Positions 33,400-43,436 of a stretch of DNA of 64,000 nt are shown here, one piece after another. Within the stretch, counting starts at the first letter, position 1. Every line of letters starts with the position of its first letter. Under the pieces are notes generated by a model. It was given only the letters and a program-made list of their open reading frames with translations. It did no database searches and had not been told where the DNA came from. Both the position numbers and the translations under genes were made by a program. The DNA is from Liquidambar formosana (Eukaryota > Streptophyta > Magnoliopsida > Saxifragales > Altingiaceae): the NCBI GenBank assembly GCA_039720395.1, contig CM077831.1:16608982-16672981 (forward strand), given 5' to 3'.

Positions 33400-33670
33400 C
33401 TCCCTCCGTCTCACAAAGATATATCAAGTTTGACAAAATACACGGTTTAAGAATTGTAGTCATTACCTTGACTTGTCATTTATTGGACTCCATCTTTCCA
33501 AAAATACCCTTACTAACTTGGTATTGGGTTTTGTGTTGAAAGTAGTTATTGAAATTTTAAAGGGTAATGTAGGAAAGTTTAAAAAATTATGATTTGACTT
33601 TTCAAAATGGACAAACATTTTGGGACACAAAAAGTAGCAAAAATGGCCCACCTTTGTGAGACGGAGGAAA
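33400..33670. mobile_element. Stowaway MITE, unit B copy
   Basis: Starts CTCCCTCCGTCTCAC, ends GTGAGACGGAGGAAA, with TA on both sides. Counterpart of 20329-20600; here the flanking SINE-like insert is absent. Confidence 0.85.
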
Positions 33671-33672
33671 TA

Positions 33673-34143
33673 ACTTGTTATTGTTCTCTATATAAAAATG
33701 AGATTTTTTTTTCTTGGATTCGGAGAGGTTACAATAACATGTTACTCTTCTCTACATAAAAATGAGTTTTTTTTTTTTGGGAGGTGGAGGGGGGGCGTGA
33801 AAAAGTTGTAAAAATGAACCATGGTTCTTATCATATGCTTAGGAGTTGGAATGAAGGTTGGAGGTGATGAGAATTGGGTCAACTCATTGAGTCGAGTGAT
33901 TGTGGATAAAACTCAAAAAGATAAATCTATTGGTTGGCATAGATGAAAAACTGTTCGATGGGGACAACAATAAGATAGAGGGTATTTTTGTGAGATAAGG
34001 ATAATTTCATTAGTTTGGTATTAATAAGGGTTATCAGGTTAATAAATTTTTTTAAGGAGCTATTGTTAAAAAAACTCTTATAATATAGGGTTATGGCAAA
34101 AAATCCCTTGATATATATAAGAAAATAGGGTTTACTAAAAAAA

Positions 34144-34176
<33 letters not shown>

Positions 34177-34502
34177 GATAAAAGAAAATAGGCAAGATTC
34201 TTGGTTACATTAAAGTACATAGCCAAGTTGCGGTAGTTGACTTGGAAATAAAAAACAAAAAGTTAGCTACAGCATTTTCTTAGTTTGAAAATATGTTGTG
34301 ATCCGTTGGATCTGCAATCGAGGCGGCTACCTTAAAGAATGAGTCTTCCACATTATTGTGACGCAATCACATGTGTCACATATTAATAAGAGTAAAATAA
34401 ATTAGAATTATGGGGTCAAAAGCAAGCTAATTAAGATTATTATATTAATGGTTTTTTTTTTTTAGACAATTGATAGAATTTTCTCATACCCTTAACCCTT
34501 AA
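33673..34502. other. Duplicated non-coding spacer
   Basis: Colinear with 20603-21391. A (TA)n tract lies at 34149-34176. No gene. Confidence 0.6.
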
Positions 34503-35295
34503 TCTATATTACTTATAAAAAGATAAATGTAAGAAAAACTTTTCATTGACTAATATACCCTTATTTTAATTTTTAAATACACAACTACCTACCCTTCTGC
34601 ATATATAGGAAATATAACAATATGAAAACTATAATTCTAAAACACATACCTTAATATATTCTGAAACACATACCTTAATATATAAAACACAAATAAGAAT
34701 TCAAAGGAAACGGAAACTATAATTCCTATATAATAAATAGAAATATATAGGAATATGGAAACTATAATTCTAAAACAACAGTCAGAACATATACCTTAAT
34801 ATATTCTAAAACACATACCTTAATATACAAAACACAAATAGGAATTCAAAGGAAACAGAAATTATAATTCCTATATAATAAATAAACAGTGGGATTGTAA
34901 ATACCACTTTTTTCATCAAGAGTAGTTTCAACCTTCTCTCCACCTTTTCCATTAACGGCGACTTCTCCCTTCTCTGGTTAATGGCGACTTCTCCCTTCTC
35001 TGGTAAGTTTTGCTCTGCAAATTAAAGTTAGATTTTTACTCAAATTCTTTTTTTAGGGCAACTATCAAGTTGCATGATAATATATATATGCATATAAATT
35101 CTTTAAATATTCCGTTTTATGAAGAAAAAAAAATTATGAATATATATCTAAAGAGTTTTTAATCTTTCGTTGTACTTTTGAATTTTAAACTTTATCTTTT
35201 ATAAAAAAAAATATAAAATCTTTATGTATTTATTATTTTATATAACTAATATTATTTTGAAATATTCACGTGCAATGCACATGTGCTATATCTAG
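34503..35295 (+). mobile_element. Non-autonomous Helitron, 793 bp
   Basis: Begins TCTATATTACTTATAAAAAG and ends CACGTGCAATGCACATGTGCTATATCTAG, inserted between A (34502) and T (35296), with no target duplication. The 3' end has the expected short hairpin (GTGCA-A-TGCAC) just before the CTAG terminus. Unit A retains the uninterrupted AT target near 21392. Inside, 34623-34739 and 34756-34884 are imperfect tandem repeats. No Rep/helicase coding. Confidence 0.88.
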
Positions 35296-35296
35296 T

Positions 35297-36733
35297 ATTA
35301 ATAAATGGGTATCAATACTTTTCCATAAACTCAAACCCAAGATCGCTCACTCAACAAATGAGGATAATAGAATTAGACTAACATGTCATTGGCTTATAAT
35401 ATTAATGGTTTACTAGGTACAAAAATGAAAATAAAGATTAATCATATTGCTAAGAAGAAAATAGAGGTGTTCCTCAAAGGTTATCATTTCAACTTCTAGC
35501 AAAGATCTTAACCTCTATGAGAATAAAGCGTTTCACATGAATCACTAAGAAAATCATTTGGGTTGAAACTTCGGTGGGAGTAAAACCTAAAATACACCTA
35601 ATCATGTCGTCGTTGTTGTTGTTGTTGTTTTTCTTTTTTCTTTTTTTTCCATTTTTTTTAATTTTTAATTTTTTTTATGCAATTGAATTAATGTTTAATT
35701 AATTAAACTTCAACATATTATTAACAGAACGATATATGATTTAAAGATATATTTGGTATACTGGACTAAAAGGTTGGATAGGATGAAATTATTGGATGAA
35801 GAAAAAGTCTGTGGTTGTCAAGGGGTTATCTCAAATGGAGACACCATGTTGTGATTCTATAAAGTAAGAACTGAAAGCTCTCGGAAGCCTCCATTCTCTT
35901 CTTTGGAAAAATTACTTTTTGAACAACTTCCCAATATAATACCAAAAAGAGGATATTGCCTATCAACTTATTACAAATTGATTGTATATATGCTTCAAAA
36001 TAACTACTAAGTTCCTTTTTTTGATATTGTATGTGAAAGTGGTTACCAAAAGATAATTTCCCCTGAAAAAAACTCTAAGTTTGTGGGGGCATGTACCCCC
36101 AAGGGCTTCTGCTCCTATTGGTTTTTTTTTTTTGTTTAAAATGAAGAAAACGGTCTCTTGGACATTTTTTTATCTCCTTATGTTTTTTAAAATGGTATAG
36201 TATCGTATGATAAAAATATATTACCTCCCTCGTGGGTTTATTATCTCCCACATATACATGGAAGATATGATACATCCATCCTATGGATATTGATCATATC
36301 CCTTCTTTGAAAAAGCACTTAATACATGAAAAATTATATTTTTATCTTCTATGCAACCTATCTGACATACCAAACATAAGCTTTGATCATGTGAAGGATA
36401 TCCCACTCGATCATGGTTGTTCGAGAACGAAACGCCCGCGCGCGTGAATGCATACGTAACACTCATGAACGATTGTGATCAAATGGGACACATGATCAAC
36501 CCTATACCAAACATAACCTAAAAATCTTATAAAAGAAGTGCAAATAGATGTATTAGACCGAACCTTAGCTACAATAGATTTTGTCCACGTTGTATCCAAA
36601 GTTTCCTTGCATTGAGAGTTAGAGTACTTGACCTTGATGAGGTAGGGGTGTAGCTTAAATTTCCTTGCACACACCATATATGGAGTGGTGTGCCGGCAAT
36701 AACGTTGGCTTGCTTGCACAAGCCTGCTGACAC
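35297..36733. other. Duplicated non-coding spacer
   Basis: Colinear with 21393-22875 of unit A. Contains (GTT)n near 35616 and poly-T tracts. No gene. Confidence 0.6.
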
Positions 36734-37058
36734 CATGGGCGGAGCCCGGGTGGGCCTTGGGGGCACGTGCCCCCACTACCTCAACTAAATTTTTTTTTTG
36801 GAGAGAAATTACCATTTGATGAATATTTCTCAATATAATGTCAAAAAGAGGAAGATAGTAGTCATTTTAAAGTATATTTATAGTCAATTTGTAATACGTT
36901 GATACAGAAATCATTTTTTTGGTATTAAATTGAAAAACGATAACTAGAAAGCAATTTTTTTAAAAAAATTGCTTTCTAAGGCTTTTAGTTCTCAATTCCC
37001 ACTTCATAGAATCATAACACAGTGCCCCTCTTAAAGATAAATCCTGACTCTGCCCCTG
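36734..37058. mobile_element. hAT-type MITE, 325 bp, unit B only
   Basis: Starts CATGGGCGGAGCC and ends GACTCTGCCCCTG, with flanking GCTGACAC (36726-36733) and CCTGACAC (37059-37066), an 8-bp duplication with one mismatch. Unit A has the continuous sequence near 22880, the empty site. Confidence 0.82.
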
Positions 37059-38956
37059 CCTGACACCGCCACCACCTGACGGCTGACGCAGTCATCTGCA
37101 CTTCCAAGGAGCCATATATATCCATTCGACCTTTGGTATATCTAGTCAAAATTTTTCTCACCTAAAAACTAAAATAAAGTTATATATTTTTTTTTCCCGC
37201 CTCCGTCTAGGTTAATTGACATGCATCTGGATACATGTTTTTGTATAAGTGGTGCCATTGCTTCTTAAATATGTGGGAAAATTAATTCCGGACTAAAGTT
37301 AGGGGGGTCTAAATATTTTATCCTCCACCAAAACATGTCCATACTGCCCAGCCCTACCAAAACAATTACCTTCTGGAATTTTCCTACTGACATCCAGGTC
37401 CAATCTTTTGTGCTTACCGGTAATGTACATAAAATATTTAACTGTTTCTACGCCGACAAAGATTTTTCAACACCTGTTGCGCGCGCCACGACGCATTCAA
37501 AGTTGCCTTTTCCAAATTTTTCTTTGGCAGCTATGCTTAATTTTTTTATTTTTTTATTTGGTATTAGTTAATTTGGAAAGCACCCACCCAAACAACTCCC
37601 CTTTTTCTTTTTTTTTTTTTTTTCTTCATATTTTTATAGTATTTCCTTTGTACTGTTCGTAACGCAATTAACCTTTTACAATCCCATTAACAAATTGACA
37701 TGTTGACCTGGTCAATGATATGAGAAAGTTATATCAATATCACGTCATCAAGACATATTTTAATTAAGAGAGGATTGTACAGTAAGGTGAAATTGTGAGA
37801 AGCCATATAATTCGCTGAGAAAAAAAAATTAAAAGGTGTACTATTTTCATTTTGAATACATACATGCATCTATGACTTGAGTGACATATATACCTTTTTT
37901 GTCAGCTGAGTACGCGTTTATATAATTTATATTAGCATCATGCATTAGTAGTTAACGTACTCATATATTAGTCTAATGTACCTTTAATCCTAATGCAAGA
38001 TTAATATAAGTCATATCAATTAGTATGTGCTCACTTAGTTGTCATCCTAATGTATATAACACATAATATTAGGACTAATCAAGAGCACTATGTTGTAGAT
38101 TACTCAAAGTTGAATTAATAAATTAACAAGCTTAATAATAAGGTTTAAGGTTGACTCGTCTATTTTACAAGCGAGTTTGAACAAGCTTTTTACCAATTTA
38201 ATTTTAATCCAAGCCTTAGTATAGTTCAGCTTGTGTCACCATTCTTATATAAACGCATCATAAACAATAGATAAACACAAAAACTAGCCACACCAATTAA
38301 CACAAGCCACTAAAAGCTCCCAAAAATAATTAATTAGAATAATTAAAAACAAAAGAAAAAAGAAAGAAAGACAAGGTGAACTGAAGTTGCGTACGATATG
38401 CTAGCATGCATGGTTGCTTCAAATGTTAGATACACGGAAGGTCATCGATCATTATTTAACAGTATTGTGCCTAATTCTATTTCTATTCGTACCAACCTCC
38501 AATGCTAGTTATTTGCAAGAAACAACCTCTCTAAAATACGACTTGACCCAAAATGAGGATTTTATCTAATGCATATCTGAATAATTGGTGTATTTGATTA
38601 GTCATGGACTCATGAACGACGCGCGCTTGTATACATTGAAACGTCATCATGTATAGCAAAGACAATTCTAGCATCTGTCTTAGAAGTGTTGTTAGGTATA
38701 TCGAATTTATCTATATATAAATTGATAGCTAACTGGTTTCGCAATTCTTTCCTTTCATCAAAAATGGCTCAACATTTCTATGAAGTATGTTGGGACGAAT
38801 CTAATAGCTTTAACATTGCCCATGACCCATTGGTCATTGGTAAAGGAATTCACATAATCAAGCAATTTTACATTCAAAGTCAGAGCGTGATGCATACGCT
38901 CTGCAGCTGCAGGTAGCAGTCATGTATGTAAGTCTACAACTTCAACGAAACTGCAC
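37059..38956. other. Duplicated non-coding spacer
   Basis: Colinear with 22885-24600. Small open frames have no domains. No gene. Confidence 0.6.
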
Positions 38957-39256
38957 ACCAAAATTGACTTTGACTCAAAAATCACTTCCGTTATTAGAAC
39001 AGACACGCGCGACAATCCAATAAAAGCACTGTGCACGCAGGGTTCACCTGCTGTAATAATAAAAGGCCGACACAATGATGATGCATCCTCTCGATCCTCC
39101 CGGCGCAGGTTCAATGAAACACTAGAGAAATTACGTATCTGTTTCTATCTCCTTTCTCTCCGAGTTCCTCATTAAGCCCTTATATATATATATATATACA
39201 CCACGTAGCACCAAAACGCTCACAAAAAACTCAAATACACGCATCAAACTAATAAT
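38957..39256 (+). promoter_or_regulatory. Promoter and leader of C2 copy 3
   Basis: Carries TTGACTTTGACTC (38964-38976), two adjacent W-box cores bound by WRKY factors, fitting a defence-induced gene. A TATA-rich tract (tatatatatatatataca, about 39181-39199) lies about 60 bp before the ATG. Copy 2 has the first core mutated. Confidence 0.5.
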
Positions 39257-39841
39257 ATGGCTAACACGCCACGCACGTTAGAGATCACAGTCATATCATG
39301 CGAAGGCCTCCGTCTCAAACGTAACCGGCCAGTCAAGAAGAACGCATTCGTCATCGTTCGAGCCGACCCGTATAATCCTTGTACGACAAGGATGGACACA
39401 GAAGGAGGAAGCCACCCATCGTGGAACGAGAAATTCGTTGTGGACGTTCCAATGCATGCAGGCTTCATTACTATGGAAGTGCAGTGCAAGACTTCTTTGG
39501 GTAACAAACTGGTCGGGACGGCGAGAGTTCCAGTCTCGGATTTCGTCGGAGGGTATACGCCGGATGGCTACTTGCATTTCTTGAGTTATAGGCTGAGGGA
39601 AGCCAACGGCGAGCGCAACGGTATTATTAATCTTTCGGTGAGAGTGAAGGTGCCGGAGTTTGTTGGTTCCGTGTCGAGGCCATGGCAGGAAAATCCGGTG
39701 GGTGCGAAGAATTATGGTCGGGTGATGAGAGGACCAGTTGGCAGTTCTATGTCGCAGCCATGGCCGAGAACTCCGTTGGGTGAGGAAAATTCTGGTGGGG
39801 TGGTGATGGGAGTTCCGGTTTGGCATACGTGCCCTGTGTAA
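39257..39841 (+). CDS. C2-domain protein, BAP1/BAP2-like, copy 3 (complete, extended tail)
   Basis: 194 residues, single exon, starting MANTPRTLEITVIS. The C2 domain spans about residues 6-135 (PSWNEKFVVDVP; FLSYRLREANGERNGIINLSVRVK), then a proline/glycine-rich tail ending GGVVMGVPVWHTCPV. The tail holds two related units, SVSRPWQENPVG... and SMSQPWPRTPLG..., where copy 1 has one, so a tandem duplication of about 26 codons lengthened it. The VVxGVPVW end is the family hallmark. The family binds membranes and the copine BON1 and represses cell death; role inferred. It is the only member in the window with both complete ends and no premature stop. Confidence 0.9.
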   Translation: MANTPRTLEITVISCEGLRLKRNRPVKKNAFVIVRADPYNPCTTRMDTEGGSHPSWNEKFVVDVPMHAGFITMEVQCKTSLGNKLVGTARVPVSDFVGGYTPDGYLHFLSYRLREANGERNGIINLSVRVKVPEFVGSVSRPWQENPVGAKNYGRVMRGPVGSSMSQPWPRTPLGEENSGGVVMGVPVWHTCPV

Positions 39842-40039
39842 AGATGGATGGGTATTAATTGGTTTTTGAAAACATCGAGTATATATTTCATGTTAAGATT
39901 TAAGATTGGAGTAAATGTCGTTGAAATTAATCTAAAGAGAAAATTTAAAAGATCAAAAAAATTTAAGCAAAAAATAAAAATAAAAATCCATAATTGCTGT
40001 GTGGTGATGTCTCCTACGTGAGATGCCGTTTTCCAACTG
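39842..40039. other. 3' flank of C2 copy 3
   Basis: The first 20 bases resemble the sequence after C2 copy 1, then diverge. A target-site copy GTTAT at 40040-40044 marks the start of an LTR element. Confidence 0.6.
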
Positions 40040-40044
40040 GTTAT

Positions 40045-40515
40045 TGTTAGAATTTCATATATGTGGGCTTTACATTGATTGGTTTTCTGGATTACGAAAA
40101 ACGGGTTGAATGTTTAGCCTGCAATGATATACGGTATAGCCCATTATAGTGTGTGATCAATTAAGTATTTGGGCTCTAGTGCACCTTGGTCCGTGATGTG
40201 GGATTATAAAGTGTGGGCCTATTCCTTGTAAGTCAAGGAGTCCATAATGGGAAAGACTCTATAAAGTTTCTTTATAAATAGGTCAGGTCCCCTCTACACT
40301 CCATAAGTTGAAAACCCTAGTAGCCTGTCCCATTGGTGGCTGCATAAAGAAAAGAGGAGCAAGTAGAGGAAGACCAGCCTCCTAACCGTGTGTCTCTTTT
40401 TGCAGAGGTTTGTCAATTAGATTAAATGGTTTCCACAGGTACGTGCATATTATTTATTATTATTATTTCCATGTGTTCTAGTTTTCTAGTATGGACTTAA
40501 TATATTGTTCTATCA
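40045..40515 (+). repeat. 5' LTR of the LARD-type element
   Basis: 471 bp, TG...CA ends, TATAAATA at 40273-40280 as the promoter of the element's RNA. Confidence 0.93.
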
Positions 40516-40518
40516 AGT

Positions 40519-40531
40519 GGTATCAGAGCCA
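40519..40531 (+). other. Primer binding site (tRNA-iMet type)
   Basis: TGGTATCAGAGCC three bases after the 5' LTR, the standard minus-strand primer site of plant Copia elements. Confidence 0.9.
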
Positions 40532-41165
40532 CCATGCTAGGGCTAGAATCATGGTTGAGATATTTTCGTTTTGGTATGGCTTTCATGCCTAATAACAATC
40601 ATAATGATGATAATAATTTTTTATTTTATTTTTATACATGTATATTGTTGTAAAGGTTTTGAGGTTTTACCCAAAACAACCCGTTGCCACTTACTTTTCT
40701 AGCTACCGAAGGCATGTGAAGGGTTTTGGTTCCGTTGCTCTCAATGTCATGATAATATATAAATTTATTTTGGAAGCCTATTAGTTCATGACAATTTTGA
40801 TGCAACATACACGCACAAAATCCATTAGATTTTGATTATATTAAATCATGAACAAATAATAAATATATGGTTATCGTATGGTCTTCATGTTTTGTCATAT
40901 AGCAAAAAAAAAAAAAAAAAAAAAAAAGTAAAAATTAAAGGGCTTTTCCTTTTCAGTGTGTATATTAGAGACCGTTGTTTATTTCTCCGGCCAATTTACG
41001 ATACTGTTCTATCAAAAACAAAAAAAAAAAAAATTCAAAATGGAGCAGGAGTGAAAATACAGATGTTTTTGGACCATTGGATTTTCTCAAATGGTAGTTT
41101 TGGACCATTCCATGCCACCAGCTACTTTTCAGTGTGGCAGAAATTACATGTCCACGTGAAGTAAT
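40532..41165. other. Interior of the LARD-type element, left part
   Basis: No coding signal. Poly-A runs lie at about 40903-40927 and 41020-41032. Confidence 0.6.
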
Positions 41166-41812
41166 TGTTGGGTTTCTTTTTTTTTTGGGGACTGACTCAC
41201 TTTGGGTATTAGGTGTAAACCATTTAGGCCTTGGGTTAAGTTTAAATAATAAGTAAAAATCAGATTAGTGGAGAGGTAACTTCTATCACTTTACTCTTCT
41301 TGTTCTCACGTTTGGCTTAGAGAGCCTTCTTCCACACAGCTGACTCAGTCACTTTGGCCTGGGAGTATCTTGGCTTTCTTGGGTGAAAGTTCTGCACTCT
41401 TGTGTTGGGTAACTTTTCTCTCGGCTTTTGGGGCCATTTTTGCTGCTGTCCAGTTTGCATTTGTGAGGCTAAAGTTTCATCCTTTTGGGTGTTTTGGGTA
41501 TTCTCTATTGCAAGCTTGGAGGCCTTTGTTCTACTAATTTTTGGTGAGATCTTTCCATTCTTGTATTTGTTGAAATACATCTTTAGGTGTTTATTTAATT
41601 GCTTAAAGACCTTGTGTCTCTTGTATTCGAACTTAGTTTATAGTGGAAAAATCGACTTCGGCTTCGCCCATGGACGAACCGTATTTTAAGGGAACCACAT
41701 AAATCTGTGTGCCCCTATTTTATTTCCTTGATATATTTTTCTGAAATTTATAGTTGCTAGGTTTTCAAATTATTTCCTTGATCTGCACTTGTAGAAAGTA
41801 TTTTTCCCAATA
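41166..41812 (+). mobile_element. Nested Copia-like solo LTR, 647 bp
   Basis: Begins TGTTGGGTTTC and ends TTTTTCCCAATA (expected CCCAACA), short inverted ends, flanked by the perfect 5-bp duplication GTAAT (41161-41165/41813-41817). The 3' third (cttgtgtctcttgtattcg, accacataaatctgtgtgcc) resembles the R-U5 part of Copia LTRs. The open frames on both strands here are incidental. Confidence 0.8.
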
Positions 41813-41817
41813 GTAAT

Positions 41818-43247
41818 TGGTAGCGTATTCAATCTTGAAAAATTGGAATATGCTTATGGATGAATCATTCTGATTATTTCTATTATGACAAACACGTACT
41901 AATTATGCAGCGAGAAGGAATGCTAGCTTTCACACTGGTTGGAGATCACTAGAAGTGACTTGGTTTTGATGGAAACTACTGGCATTTCACTCATAAAATC
42001 ACATGCAAATTCAAGTGGGATTATAAGCACGTGATTGATAACGAATTCACATGTGATTTTTGATAGACCGTTGTATATTAGTCACAAATTTACGATATGT
42101 GTGCGTCCAAGAATAATTGTAGAAGTATGTGACTCTCCTTAGATACATTATAATGACTAATAGTCCTTGATCTAAATGGCATGTCTTGTCCCAATAAGAG
42201 AGTGGGGTTTTACGAAGGTCATGGTTTTCGACTCCCAACACTGCGTAGGTGCATGTGTAGTGTGTTGGATTGCATGTACATGTATATATATTTCATGTAT
42301 TAAACAGGCTTACTCAAACCTTAAGTATATGTATATACAAGTGCTCATGTATCACACCTTCTAAGACTTGTAATGAATAATGAACATGGTGAATCTATTT
42401 TTCATGCATTCACATAAACAAGTTGGAACAATCAATGGTTAGTGTAGAAAGTGAATTGTGTTGTTGAGCTATTTTATCATTCTTCTGTATTTAACGTGCA
42501 AAATTTTTGGTAAAAATTTTATTACGTAATTTGCCAATGCGTTAGTAACGTGATAGCATACAATAATTCCCCAGGTTATGTATACATGCACGAACTCAAT
42601 AAATGAATAAATGAATTTTGGAATTATTTCAATCACATATAAAGTAATTTTAGCATGCAAATAAAGAATTGTGATTGGGATTTTTAGAATGGGCATAAAG
42701 GCTATTCCAGTTTGGGGAATGTAGTTAGCCAAAGTGGGTGGTAGCTGCCAAAGTGGCCCATTCACAAAGGTTGACATAATTTCTCATTCAAAGTATTGTG
42801 GGATAGGATTGCGTTTTTGGGTTGTAGTATACAATCACCTGCCCAAAGGGGGTTATTGTGTGTGACAATTCAAGAATGGCATGGGGTGATTGGCGAGAAG
42901 GCATGGATCTAGAGAATACCTTCTGCCTAAAGGTGATGAGTTTCTCGAAGATCTGTACAGTTCTTATTGATCAGCCTTATGATAAAGTTTTTTGGAGAGC
43001 ACCTATTAGCATGTTGTATTCTCTGCCCAAAGGGGAGTTTATGATGATGCACCCAGGGCTCTTGCCGTAATAAGACTCATAAGGTTTTTGAGCTTATTTA
43101 TGGGTATATCTAATCAATTGCCCATGTTGGTTAGATAAAGGAAATGATCATCCATTATTATAATTGCATGCATTATGTTTGGATGATATGTAATATTATT
43201 TTTGAATTGCTTCCGCAGTTTTTAATTCTTCTACTTTTACTAGCCAA
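41818..43247. other. Interior of the LARD-type element
   Basis: AT-rich with small open frames only; no domain recognised. Confidence 0.6.
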
Positions 43248-43436
43248 ATGTCTGTAATTGAAATTTTTGTTAGCAATAACTATGGGAAATGGAGACAACA
43301 TGTACATATTGTACTTGGGTTTGATAGACTTATTGACATGGATAATATTGAGTATCAGAATGATTATGTTATTTTTGTATCCATGATTTGGAATATATTT
43401 GCTATCAATAGTTATGTATCTACGATTAAACTCTGA
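43248..43436 (+). pseudogene. Possible Copia Gag N-terminal remnant
   Basis: A 62-residue open stretch contains SNNYGKWRQHVHIVLGF, resembling the N-Y-x-x-W-K/R...L start of Copia Gag (UBN2-type) proteins. It ends without the zinc knuckle. Position is far from the PBS because of the nested LTR. A weak, unverified match. Confidence 0.35.

Larger units (their letters stand above)
25565..39545 (+). repeat. C2-cluster duplication unit B
   Basis: Partner of 16930-25174. It is expanded by a solo LTR with a nested hAT element (27304-32327), a Helitron (34503-35295) and a hAT MITE (36734-37058). Shared MITEs show that the MITEs preceded the duplication, while the private insertions followed it. Confidence 0.9.

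Noticed and set aside
39296..39826. 176-residue minus-strand frame opposite C2 copy 3 (and 183 residues opposite copy 1)
   Set aside because: His/Arg/Pro-rich antisense shadow of the GC-richer C2 coding frame; no domain.
41317..41689. Open frames on both strands in the LARD interior
   Set aside because: They fall within the nested solo LTR; no domain seen.
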